From NCBI GenBank assembly GCA_958427355.1, contig CAUACA010000008.1:1-64000 (forward strand): a stretch of 64,000 nucleotides of DNA. The letters run 5' to 3'. The stretch is from an uncultured Collinsella sp. Lineage in GTDB: Bacteria; Actinomycetota; Coriobacteriia; Coriobacteriales; Coriobacteriaceae. Within the stretch, counting starts at the first letter, position 1; each line of letters opens with the position of its first letter. The translations under genes were made by a program, and so were the position numbers. A model generated the notes under the pieces. The model had not been told where the DNA came from. It made no database searches and saw only the letters and a program-made list of their open reading frames with translations. This document shows positions 22,723 through 38,271 of the stretch, one piece after another.

Positions 22723-24099
22723 ATGTGGGCATACGAGACGACGTTCTACCAGATCTATCCGCTGGGCTTTTGCGGAGCTCCGCGCGAAAACGCCGCCCCC
22801 GTTGCCGAGGATGAACTATCCCAAGCTGCCGGCGACGCGCCCAACCCCGATGCTCCCATTATGAAAATCGCTCAATGGGCCGACTACCTGCAGGAACTTG
22901 GCATTGGCGCCGTGCTCATCAACCCGCCGCTCGAGTCCGATAGCCATGGCTACGACACGCGCAGCCTGCACCATATAGACCGTCGCCTGGGTGGGGACGC
23001 CGATTTTGCTGCCGTATGCGAGACACTGCACGCCCACGGTATCCGTGTGGTGCTCGATGCCGTCTTTAACCACGTTGGTCGCGGTTTTTGGGCCTTCCGC
23101 GACGTGCAGAAGCGCAAGTGGGAATCGCCCTACAAGGATTGGTTCCACATCAGCTTTGACGGTGACTCGTGCTACGGCGACGGCTTTTGGTACGAGGGCT
23201 GGGAGGGCCATTTTGAGCTTGTGAAGCTCAACCTGCAAAACCCCGCCGTGGTCGATTACCTGCTTGAGTCTGTGCGTCACTGGGCCGAGGTCTTTGGCGT
23301 CGACGGTCTGCGCCTGGACGTCGCCTATATGCTCGACCGCGACTTTATGCGCCGCCTGCATACTTTTACCCGTGAGCTCAAGCCCGACTTTGTGCTGATT
23401 GGTGAGACGCTCCACGGCGACTACAACCAGATCGTCAACGACGAGATGCTCGACTCCTGCACCAACTACGAGTGCTACAAGGGCCTGTACTCCAGCTTTA
23501 ACTCGGTCAACATGTTCGAGATCGCCCATTCGTTGCACCGCCAGTTTGGCGGCGACCCGTGGTGCATCTACCGCGGCAAACACCTGCTGTCGTTTGTTGA
23601 CAACCACGATGTGCCGCGCCTGGCGAGCATCCTGACGGACAAGTCCTGCCTGTGCCCCGCCTACGGCATGCTCTTTGGTATGCCGGGCATTCCATGCGTC
23701 TACTACGGCAGCGAGTGGGGGATTACTGGCGAAAAGGGCGGCCCCGATGGCGATTGGGCGCTACGTCCTGCGCTCGATGAGCCTGCGCCCAACGAGCTGA
23801 CGGCCTTCATCAAGCAGCTCGCGCACCTGCACTCGACAGACGGTGCGGCGGCCCGTGCTCTCAACTACGGTGCCTATCGCAACGTGGTGATCCAGAATAA
23901 GCAGCTGCTGTTTGAGCGCGCCTGCGACGACGCGACGGTGCTCGTGGCGGTCAATGCCGTGAACGAGCCCTATACCTTTGGAGCCGGCGAACTCAACGGC
24001 TCCTTCGTCGACCTACTTGCCGACGATGCTCCCACGGTCGAGCTGACGGGTACCCTTGAGCTTGCACCCTACGAGGTGCGCTATCTGCTGAGGGCCTAG
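22723..24099 (+). CDS. Glycoside hydrolase family 13 alpha-glucan-acting enzyme
   Basis: A 458-aa cytosolic (beta/alpha)8 enzyme acting on alpha-glucosidic bonds, probably short maltodextrins. The four conserved regions are present: DAVFNHVG (112-119), GLRLDVAYM with nucleophile D199, LIGETLHG with acid/base E228, and FVDNHD with D296. It has a C-terminal beta domain. The start follows GGGAGG; a longer frame upstream lacks a ribosome binding site. No signal peptide, so it would act on imported oligosaccharides. It is followed 3 bases later by a DNA glycosylase gene. Confidence 0.92.
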   Translation: MWAYETTFYQIYPLGFCGAPRENAAPVAEDELSQAAGDAPNPDAPIMKIAQWADYLQELGIGAVLINPPLESDSHGYDTRSLHHIDRRLGGDADFAAVCETLHAHGIRVVLDAVFNHVGRGFWAFRDVQKRKWESPYKDWFHISFDGDSCYGDGFWYEGWEGHFELVKLNLQNPAVVDYLLESVRHWAEVFGVDGLRLDVAYMLDRDFMRRLHTFTRELKPDFVLIGETLHGDYNQIVNDEMLDSCTNYECYKGLYSSFNSVNMFEIAHSLHRQFGGDPWCIYRGKHLLSFVDNHDVPRLASILTDKSCLCPAYGMLFGMPGIPCVYYGSEWGITGEKGGPDGDWALRPALDEPAPNELTAFIKQLAHLHSTDGAAARALNYGAYRNVVIQNKQLLFERACDDATVLVAVNAVNEPYTFGAGELNGSFVDLLADDAPTVELTGTLELAPYEVRYLLRA

Positions 24100-24102
24100 C
24101 TC

Positions 24103-24666
24103 GTGGCCGTGTCTGACGAGGGCTATCAGCATATTGAGCATGGGTTTGAACCCGTGTTTGACGAGCGCTCGCGCGTTTTGGTACTGGGGTCGTTTCCCTC
24201 GGTGCTTTCGCGTGCCAATGATTTTTATTACGGCAACCCCCAGAATCGCTTTTGGCGCGTGATGGCCGCGTGCCTCGGTGTGCCTGTGCCACCCAACGAG
24301 GGCGACCCTTTGGCAGGTGGTGAGCCCGCGACGCTCGATGCTTCCATTGCCGCCAAGCGGGTCATGCTGCTGAACGGCGGCGTGGCCCTGTGGGATGCAA
24401 TCGAGAGCTGCGACATTAAGGGCTCGAGCGACGCGAGCATTCGCAACGTTGTGCCGGCACATATCGAGCGCATTACCGATGCCGCGCCGATCGAGGTCGT
24501 TGTCTGTAACGGCGGTACGGCAGGGCGACTCTACAAACGCTACTTGCAAGATCGGACGGGGCTGCCTGCCATTGTCCTGCCCTCGACAAGTCCTGCCAAT
24601 GCCGCCTGGCGCCTGGAACGTCTTGTTGAGCGTTGGCACGAAGCCGTTGACTGGGGCGCTCTGTAA
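24103..24666 (+). CDS. DNA-deoxyinosine (hypoxanthine-DNA) glycosylase, UDG superfamily
   Basis: A 187-aa enzyme predicted to excise deaminated bases. Uracil-DNA-glycosylase fold motifs: VLVLGSFPS (about 23-31) with NPQNRFW (about 44-50) as motif 1, and LPSTSPANAAW (about 161-171) as motif 2. This pattern is that of UDG family 6-type glycosylases acting on hypoxanthine. GTG starts at 24103 or 24109 are both possible, 3-9 bases after the GH13 stop codon, so translation is probably coupled. Converges with the minus-strand gene that ends at 24668. Confidence 0.8.
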   Translation: MAVSDEGYQHIEHGFEPVFDERSRVLVLGSFPSVLSRANDFYYGNPQNRFWRVMAACLGVPVPPNEGDPLAGGEPATLDASIAAKRVMLLNGGVALWDAIESCDIKGSSDASIRNVVPAHIERITDAAPIEVVVCNGGTAGRLYKRYLQDRTGLPAIVLPSTSPANAAWRLERLVERWHEAVDWGAL

Positions 24667-24667
24667 T

Positions 24668-25327
24668 TTAGATATCTGATTGGGCGCGGGTGCCGAGGCG
24701 TTTCATGATGGCATGCCAGATCGGTGCAGGCAGCGCGGGCTTGACGCGCACCATGCCGTCGGTATCGACGCTACCGGCATTGCCACCGCCAAGCAGCTGC
24801 GCATGTTCAATGGAGCAGCCCATGCGTACAGCGCCCACAAGCTCATCCATCGCTTCCGAAAATGGCCGACGCAAGAGGCCCATACGCGGGGAGTGGCGAA
24901 GTGCTGCGATGCCGCTGCCGGCACAGATGACAACGCCGTCGCACCATGGCAGGTCACGTAGAAGACATGCCCGATACAGGCGGTCGAGGGCTTCGTCCGC
25001 CTGCTTGGTGTTTTTGGACAGGGCCTGAACGACGACATAGACGCGCGCGTCTGTATTCTTAAAGCGATCGAGTATCTGCTCGACAGCGATCATAGCCTCA
25101 TCGTCAAATGCATCATCAACAGCAAGCACCATGCCATCGACTGCACCGGCATCATCTGCCTTCAAGTCAACCGGGTGGGGGAGTACGGTGTCGGAAAGCC
25201 GGGCATAGGCCGCGATGGCATCTTGCAGGTCCCAGAGCAAAAACTCAAGATCGGAGCTATTGGGAATGCTGATATACGCAATGGTTTGCAGCGTTTTTGG
25301 TACATCGCCGCGTGCGGTCGTCTCCAT
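24668..25327 (-). CDS. Conserved protein of unknown function
   Basis: A 219-aa soluble protein not recognised with confidence. It has alternating hydrophobic strands and helices (TIAYISIPNSSDLEFLLWDLQD; ARVYVVVQAL; CDGVVICAGSGI), consistent with an alpha/beta flavodoxin- or reductase-like fold, and a conserved-looking segment RRPFSEAMDELVGAVRMGCS. No signal peptide or membrane segment. The start is well supported by AGGAGG. It converges on the DNA glycosylase gene with a 1-base gap and diverges from the aminotransferase gene. Confidence 0.75.
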   Translation of the reverse strand: METTARGDVPKTLQTIAYISIPNSSDLEFLLWDLQDAIAAYARLSDTVLPHPVDLKADDAGAVDGMVLAVDDAFDDEAMIAVEQILDRFKNTDARVYVVVQALSKNTKQADEALDRLYRACLLRDLPWCDGVVICAGSGIAALRHSPRMGLLRRPFSEAMDELVGAVRMGCSIEHAQLLGGGNAGSVDTDGMVRVKPALPAPIWHAIMKRLGTRAQSDI

Positions 25328-25420
25328 GCCGCCTCCTTTCCGGTTGGTTTCCGTTTAGGTTACACCGTCTGGCGGCGCCTAGCCGCGCTATCCTAGTGCA
25401 ACCCTTACGAAAGGAACGCC

Positions 25421-26557
25421 ATGCGCCTGCCCATGAATACTTCGCTTGCCACGCTCAAGCCCTCCGGCATCCGCCGAATCAACGCGCTCGCCGCCCAGCA
25501 TCCGGGATGCATTGCGCTTGCGCTCGGCGAGCCTGATTTTTCCACGCCCGACGTGATTAGCGCCGAGGTGACCGCCGCGCTGGACCGCGGTGACACGCAT
25601 TATCCGCCCAACAACGGTCGCCCTGCCCTGCGCGAGGCGCTGTCCGCATATATGGGCGACGCGGGCCTTTCGTTTTCTGCTGACGAGGTCATCCTGACCG
25701 ATGGTGCGACTGAGGCCCTGTCGGCTACGTTTATGGCTATGCTCAACCCCGGCGACGAGGTTATCATCCCCACGCCGGCTTTTGGTTTGTACGAGAGCAT
25801 CGTCGTGGCCAACCATGCCAAGGCGGTCTTTTTGGATACGGAGCCCGCGCAATTCCAGATTGACGAGGAAGCGCTTCGCGCCTGTGTGACCCCGGCGACC
25901 AAGGCTATCGTCATCTGCTCGCCCAACAATCCTACGGGCTGCATCCTCGACGCGGCATCGCTCGACGCCGTGGCGCGCGTGGCGGAGCAGGCGGGCATCT
26001 ACGTAGTCTGCGACGACGTATATAACCGCCTGGTCTATGTAGACGGCTACGAGCGCTTCGCCCAGCGACACCCGGAGCTTCGCGAGCAGACGTTCGTCAT
26101 CGAGAGCTTCTCCAAGCCCTGGGCTATGACTGGCTGGCGTTTGGGCTGGCTCACAGCCGCAGCCCCCGTCATCGCCGAGATTGCCAAGGCTCACCAATAC
26201 TTAGTATCGAGTGCCGTCTCCTTTGAGATGGACGCCGCAGCCCGAGCCCTCACCGTCGACCCAGCCCCCATGCTCAAAGTCTACCGAGCCCGCCGCGAAC
26301 GCGTACTCGCAGCCTTAAACGTCATGGACCTCGACGTGGTAGAGCCCGCAGGAGCCTTCTACGCTTTCCCCAGCATCAAACAGTACGGCCTAACCAGCGA
26401 AGACTTCTGCATCAAAGCCATCAAAGAAGCAAATGTAGCCCTAGTCCCGGGCGACTGTTTCGGCACCGAAGGTCACGTCCGCCTCAGCTATTGCGTTTCC
26501 GACAAGGATTTGGACGAAGGTCTCCGCCGCCTGTCCAACTTCGTGTCAACCCTATAG
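25421..26557 (+). CDS. Pyridoxal-phosphate aminotransferase, class I/II
   Basis: A 378-aa fold-type I aminotransferase. N-terminal LALGEPDFSTP and the DTHYPPNNGRPALREALS substrate-gate region are present, with cofactor residues in DGATEAL, SPNNPTG and CDDVYNRLVY. The PLP lysine is K232 in SFSKPWAMTGWRLGW, and the carboxylate-binding arginine is in HVRLSY. It resembles aspartate/aromatic (PatA-like) transaminases; the exact substrate is open. The start follows GAAAGGAAC. Codons near the 3' end are richer in A-ending choices (GCA, CTA, GGA) than neighbouring genes, which is a little odd. Confidence 0.9.
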   Translation: MRLPMNTSLATLKPSGIRRINALAAQHPGCIALALGEPDFSTPDVISAEVTAALDRGDTHYPPNNGRPALREALSAYMGDAGLSFSADEVILTDGATEALSATFMAMLNPGDEVIIPTPAFGLYESIVVANHAKAVFLDTEPAQFQIDEEALRACVTPATKAIVICSPNNPTGCILDAASLDAVARVAEQAGIYVVCDDVYNRLVYVDGYERFAQRHPELREQTFVIESFSKPWAMTGWRLGWLTAAAPVIAEIAKAHQYLVSSAVSFEMDAAARALTVDPAPMLKVYRARRERVLAALNVMDLDVVEPAGAFYAFPSIKQYGLTSEDFCIKAIKEANVALVPGDCFGTEGHVRLSYCVSDKDLDEGLRRLSNFVSTL

Positions 26558-26615
26558 CCCACCGGGACCCAAAACCATCAGCCCACCGACCCAAGCATTA
26601 TGAGTGGGGCGCGCC

Positions 26616-26826
26616 GGCCAACGGAAAACCGGGCTGCCCCATAGTTGACGCAGGCCGCGCCGCCGAAGGCCAGGCGCAAGGTTTTCGTAGATTCCGCACG
26701 AGCCGAAGGCCACTTAATGTGGCCTTCGTGCGAGCCCAGGACTTGACCGAGCGAAAACCTTGCGCCTGGCCTTCGGCGGAGCGTGCCGGATGGTGGAATT
26801 GTGTGCAGCCCGGTTTTCCGTTGACC
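26616..26826. repeat. Nested palindrome A upstream of rplJ
   Basis: Three concentric inverted repeats. The outer is 26616-26637 with 26805-26826 (22 bp, one mismatch). The middle is 26660-26687 with 26752-26779 (28 bp, perfect). The inner hairpin is GAAGGCCAC/GTGGCCTTC around TTAAT. The core CCGCACG...CACTTAATGTG...CAGGACT is shared with palindromes B (39636) and C (56913). No T-run follows. It fills the gap between the aminotransferase gene and the rplJL leader. Confidence 0.8.
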
Positions 26827-26849
26827 GACGCCGGGGTCCCCGCCATAAT

Positions 26850-27060
26850 ACTCTCGGTTCACGCACGAATCCGCTGCCAGAGACAGCCGGTGCAAACGGG
26901 CATCGCCCGCGAGCTTAATGGGATATCCCGCCAGCCGAGGTGGTCGAGTAGATATGTCTTCTCGCCCCCGTCGCTCATGCAGCGCGGGGGCTTTCTTTTT
27001 GGACATGCCCCCGTCACGTCCTTGTGGCGGACCGTGCCCGGAAAGAATTCGAGGAGGTGT
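26850..27060 (+). ncRNA. Probable ribosomal protein L10 leader with attenuator hairpin
   Basis: The 200-base region before rplJ ends with the rplJ ribosome binding site GAGGAGGTG. It includes an intrinsic-terminator-like hairpin at 26964-26991 (GCCCCCGTCGCT with AGCGCGGGGGC) followed by TTTCTTTTT to 27000, yet transcription must pass it to reach rplJ. In other bacteria L10-L12 binds this leader and controls its own operon. The L10-binding fold was not verified here and the 5' boundary is approximate. Confidence 0.55.
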
Positions 27061-27065
27061 AATTC

Positions 27066-27587
27066 ATGCCCCAGCAGTACAAAATCGACAAGGTTGCAGA
27101 GATCGAGTCCCGTATCGCCGAGAACGCCGGTCTGTTCGTCGTCAACTACAACGGTCTGACGGTTAAGCAGGCTCAGGAGCTGCGTCATCAGCTTCGCGAG
27201 TGCGGCGCCGAGATGAAGGTCTACAAGAACAACCTGGTCAAGATCGCTCTCAAGAACCAGGAGCAGCCCGAGCTCGACGAGATTCTCGCCGGCCCCGTCG
27301 CTTATGTGTTCTACGAGTCCGAGCCGGTCGAGGCCGCTAAGGCCCTTAAGGACTTCTCCGCTCAGTCCAAGGGCGTCCTTGAGATCAAGGGCGGTATCTC
27401 CGACGGCAAGGCCGTTTCCGCTGATGATGTTAAGGCTATCGCCGAGCTGCCCACCAAGGATCAGCTTCTCGGCCAGATCGCCGGTCTCATCTCCGGTTTC
27501 GCTCGCGACATCGCTGTCTGCGTCAACGGCGTTTCCTCTGGTCTCGCTCGTTCGATCCAGCAGGTCTCCGAGCAGAAGGCAGCCTAG
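27066..27587 (+). CDS. rplJ: 50S ribosomal protein L10
   Basis: A 173-aa protein that anchors L7/L12 dimers to the ribosome stalk. The N-terminal rRNA-binding domain begins MPQQYKIDKVAEIESRIAENAGLFVVNYNGLTVKQAQELR, with LKNQEQPELDEILAGPVAYVF in the middle. The C-terminal helix (about 135-173) carries the L12 sites. The ribosome binding site is GAGGAGG. It is followed by rplL after 102 bp and separated from rplKA by about 22 kb, unlike the usual rplKAJL string. Confidence 0.97.
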   Translation: MPQQYKIDKVAEIESRIAENAGLFVVNYNGLTVKQAQELRHQLRECGAEMKVYKNNLVKIALKNQEQPELDEILAGPVAYVFYESEPVEAAKALKDFSAQSKGVLEIKGGISDGKAVSADDVKAIAELPTKDQLLGQIAGLISGFARDIAVCVNGVSSGLARSIQQVSEQKAA

Positions 27588-27689
27588 TCGCTGTTTTCAC
27601 CTGCGGCGGCAACGCCGCACCTCTGGCGCATTCGCGCTGTGTTTTAACTGATCTCCGTGCACAGACACGGAAACCGAAAGGACTTAGAA

Positions 27690-28067
27690 ATGGCTAAGCT
27701 TACCACCGATGAGATCATCGATGCTCTTAAGGAAATGACCCTTCTCGAGGCTTCCGAGCTCGTCAAGGCTATCGAGGACACCTTCGGCGTTTCCGCCGCT
27801 GCTCCTGCCGCTGTTGTCGCCGCTCCCGCTGCTGGCGCTGCTGAGGCCGAGGAGAAGACCGAGTTTGACGTCGTGCTCGAGGGCTTCGGCGACAACAAGA
27901 TCCAGGTCATCAAGGCCGTCCGTGAGCTCACCAACCTTGGCCTGAAGGAGGCCAAGGAGGTCGTCGAGGGCGCTCCCAAGGCTGTTCTCGAGGGTGCCAA
28001 GAAGGAGGACGCCGAGGCTGCCAAGGAGAAGCTCGAGGCTGCTGGCGCTGCTGTCACCCTCAAGTAA
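27690..28067 (+). CDS. rplL: 50S ribosomal protein L7/L12
   Basis: A 125-aa stalk protein that recruits translation factors. The N-terminal dimerisation helices (MAKLTTDEIIDALKEMTLLE) are followed by an Ala/Val hinge (about 38-55) and the factor-binding C-terminal domain (EKTEFDVVLEGFGDNKIQVIKAVRELT onward). The ATG at 27690 follows GAAAGGAC; an upstream in-frame ATG at 27657 gives a non-homologous extension. A strong terminator lies 27 bases after the stop. Confidence 0.98.
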   Translation: MAKLTTDEIIDALKEMTLLEASELVKAIEDTFGVSAAAPAAVVAAPAAGAAEAEEKTEFDVVLEGFGDNKIQVIKAVRELTNLGLKEAKEVVEGAPKAVLEGAKKEDAEAAKEKLEAAGAAVTLK

Positions 28068-28094
28068 TCAGGCTTTCTCGCCAGATTTCTTTGC

Positions 28095-28130
28095 AGACGG
28101 GGTTCGCATTGCGAGCCCCGTCTTTTTTGT
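28095..28130 (+). terminator. Intrinsic terminator after rplL
   Basis: AGACGGGG-TTCGC and GCGAG-CCCCGTCT form a stem followed by TTTTTTG. It isolates rplJL from galU and rpoBC. Confidence 0.92.
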
Positions 28131-28381
28131 TTTTCGGTCCCTCGACATCGGTAGCTCAAACTGCCATGTTCTGTGATTTGCGTCGTATCGGGCGCCCTGC
28201 CGTTGGGCAATAAAATTGCACCATTCGAGCAATAATTTGCGTTGACCTGCTGAAGAATTGTCTCTGCCTTGTAGCGACATCTAGTTCCAGCGGTAAGATG
28301 CTTGGGTATCGCAATTTGGTCTGCGGCTGTGTGCCGCACGCATGGGGCGCTTTTGCGCCTGCGAAAGGATCTTTGAATAAC
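28131..28381 (+). other. galU upstream region
   Basis: This gap between the rplL terminator and galU is relatively AT-rich and should hold the galU promoter. TTGACC at 28242-28247 is a possible -35 box, but no convincing -10 is at the right distance. Apart from that nothing was recognised. Confidence 0.35.
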
Positions 28382-29290
28382 ATGAAGGCAATCATCCCCG
28401 CCGCCGGTCTTGGCACGCGTTTTCTACCTGGCACCAAGTGCACGCCCAAAGAGATGCTGCCGGTGCTCGACAAGCCCGTCATTCAGTATGTCGTCGAGGA
28501 GGCGCTCGACCCCGAGGAGGTCGACGATGCCATCATCGTTACTTCTCCCGGCAAGCCCGAGCTGCTGAACTATTTCCAGCCCGATCGCTCGCTCGAGAAC
28601 CTGCTGCGCGAGCGCGGCAAGAACGCCTATGCCGATGCCGTCGCCCACGCTGGCGGTATGCCGGTCGACTTCCGCTATCAGTACGAGCCCAAGGGCCTCG
28701 GCCATGCTATCCGCTCTGCTGCCGACGCCGTGGCAGGGGAGAACTTCCTGGTTCTTCTGGGCGACTACGTTGTGCCTAATCGCGACATCTGCGACAAGAT
28801 GCTCGCCGTTTCCAAGGAGCACGGTGGAGCTTCGGTTATCGCCGTCGCTGCTTGCTCGCCCGAGGAAGTCAGCCGCTACGGCGTTATCGCCGGTGAGCGC
28901 GTCGGTTCGCTCGAGGGTGCCGAGGACGTTGCCGATGCAGAGCCGGGCGCTGTCTGGCGCATCGGCGGTCTGGTCGAGAAGCCCGCTCCCGAGGCGGCTC
29001 CGTCCAACCTATACATCGTCGGTCGCTACCTGCTGAGCCCGCTGGTCATGGACCTGCTGGCAGATCAGCAGGCCGGCAAGGGCGGCGAGATCCAGCTCAC
29101 CGACGCCATGGCCCGTTCGCTCGACCGTGAGGCCATGTATGCCGTCGTCATCGACCCGCTGTCGGGCTACGACACCGGCACTCCCTCTGGCTGGATGGCC
29201 ACCAACGCCCTCATGGCTGCAAGCGATCCCCGCTTTGCCGATGCCTTCTGGGACGCCATCGACGAGCGCGGTGGATTGATGCGCAAGTAA
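28382..29290 (+). CDS. galU: UTP--glucose-1-phosphate uridylyltransferase
   Basis: A 302-aa nucleotidyltransferase making UDP-glucose for envelope glycans and galactose use. The N-terminal signature MKAIIPAAGLGTRFLPGTKCTPKEMLPV binds UTP, with VVEEAL and ITDA-like GEIQLTDAM further on. Start at 28382, with GAAAGGA upstream at about 28360. A longer frame from 28298 lacks homology. It sits alone between rplL and rpoB with its own terminator, an unusual insertion into the rplL-rpoB junction. Confidence 0.95.
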   Translation: MKAIIPAAGLGTRFLPGTKCTPKEMLPVLDKPVIQYVVEEALDPEEVDDAIIVTSPGKPELLNYFQPDRSLENLLRERGKNAYADAVAHAGGMPVDFRYQYEPKGLGHAIRSAADAVAGENFLVLLGDYVVPNRDICDKMLAVSKEHGGASVIAVAACSPEEVSRYGVIAGERVGSLEGAEDVADAEPGAVWRIGGLVEKPAPEAAPSNLYIVGRYLLSPLVMDLLADQQAGKGGEIQLTDAMARSLDREAMYAVVIDPLSGYDTGTPSGWMATNALMAASDPRFADAFWDAIDERGGLMRK

Positions 29291-29310
29291 GCCTTCGGAC
29301 ATCGACATTT

Positions 29311-29344
29311 ACGGGCGCGGACCTCGGTTCGCGCCCGTTTTTTA
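29311..29344 (+). terminator. Intrinsic terminator after galU
   Basis: ACGGGCGCG (29311-29319) and CGCGCCCGT (29330-29338) form a stem followed by a T-rich run. It prevents galU transcripts from reaching rpoB. Confidence 0.88.
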
Positions 29345-29476
29345 TAAGAGCTGCGATTGCCGGCTCTCTGTTCACAGAAAATATATGAACAGATGTTCGA
29401 TACACACCCATCTACCTGCGTGTTTTCTGTCGAAAAACTTTGCTACTCCAAAAACTCAATCGCGTCAAGGCTTTTC

Positions 29477-29504
29477 TTGCCCAACGGTCGGTACCTGATA
29501 AACT
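29477..29504 (+). promoter_or_regulatory. Candidate rpoBC promoter
   Basis: TTGCCC (29477-29482) and TAAACT (29499-29504), 16 bp apart, with a TG two bases before the -10 (extended -10). It is 74 bp before the rpoB start. The -35 is imperfect. Confidence 0.5.
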
Positions 29505-29577
29505 ATTAGGTTGCGATAACTGGCGAAGCTATGCCTCGCCAACCCACCGAGCATTTCCGTGAAGGAGGAAAAACCTG

Positions 29578-33069
<3,492 letters not shown>

Positions 33070-33075
33070 TTGACT

Positions 33076-37551
<4,476 letters not shown>

Positions 37552-37577
37552 CTTCCAAGTACGTTAACCGCGCTTAT

Positions 37578-37616
37578 AAAGGCTCGCTTCCCAACAGGGG
37601 GGCGGGCCTTTTTTGT
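37578..37616 (+). terminator. Intrinsic terminator after rpoC
   Basis: AAAGGCTCGCTTCC pairs imperfectly with GGGGCGGGCCTTT around a short loop, and TTTTTTG follows. Confidence 0.85.
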
Positions 37617-37621
37617 TGAAG

Positions 37622-37662
37622 AAAACCTGCCAAAAAGGGACAGGTTTATTTTGGTAGGTTTT
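37622..37662. repeat. Small palindrome, copy 5 (identical to copy 4 inverted)
   Basis: AAAACCTGCCAAAA (37622-37635) and TTTTGGTAGGTTTT (37649-37662) flank the same 13-base centre as 10984-11024. The 41 bp are its exact reverse complement, about 26.6 kb away. Confidence 0.8.
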
Positions 37663-37675
37663 TCCTGCTTGAATT

Positions 37676-37704
37676 TGAAACAATCCGTTTGGTCAAAGCG
37701 TATC
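37676..37704 (+). promoter_or_regulatory. ECF-type promoter upstream of the sigma factor gene
   Basis: TGAAAC (37676-37681), a 17-bp spacer and CGTATC (37699-37704) match the pattern recognised by many ECF sigma factors such as Bacillus SigW. It lies 49 bp before the sigma gene and suggests autoregulation. Confidence 0.55.
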
Positions 37705-37752
37705 TATGGTGAGGGCCTCATCAAGAATCATTAACGTCACCGGGAGGTGATT

Positions 37753-38271
37753 ATGGAAGAACAAGCATTTAGACAGGCGGTCGAAGATCACCGGGATGTC
37801 GTGTTTCGGATCGCATTGACGTACCTGCGCGACCGCGCCGATGCCGACGATGTTGCCCAAGATGTCTTTCTTAAGTTGCTTAAAAGCGATGGACACTTTG
37901 AAAGTTGGGAACATCTTCGTCGATGGCTTATCCGGGTCACGATCAATGAATGCAAATCGCTCTTTCGAAAGCCATGGAGGCGTGTGGAGGATATTGAGAA
38001 CCTGGCCGATTCGCTCTCGGTAGCGCAGGATGAGACCAGGGCTGTCCTGTCAGACGTTATGCGACTTCCGGAGCGATTCCGTGTTCCCATCGTGCTCTAT
38101 TACTATCTGGGCTTTTCGACCTCAGAGATTGCCGAGTTGTTGCATGTACCAGCCGCGACCGTTCGAACGCGTTTAGCTCGCGGTCGATCGAAGCTCAAAT
38201 TCATCCTAGAGGAGGGCGACCGTGAAATCCAATCAAATCAAGCAGGCCTTCGAGTCCATCCAAGCCGATAG
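37753..38271 (+). CDS. ECF-type RNA polymerase sigma factor
   Basis: A 172-aa sigma-70 family protein with only regions 2 and 4. Region 2 is VFRIALTYLRDRADADDVAQDVFLKLL (about 17-43), then HLRRWLIRVTINECKSLFRK. Region 4 is LPERFRVPIVLYYYLGFSTSEIAELLHVPAATVRTRLARGRSKLK (about 104-148). The ATG at 37753 has GGGAGGTGAT upstream. The 3' end overlaps the next gene by 50 bases, the usual sigma/anti-sigma coupling. The signal is unknown but probably envelope stress, given the membrane partner. Confidence 0.93.
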   Translation: MEEQAFRQAVEDHRDVVFRIALTYLRDRADADDVAQDVFLKLLKSDGHFESWEHLRRWLIRVTINECKSLFRKPWRRVEDIENLADSLSVAQDETRAVLSDVMRLPERFRVPIVLYYYLGFSTSEIAELLHVPAATVRTRLARGRSKLKFILEEGDREIQSNQAGLRVHPSR

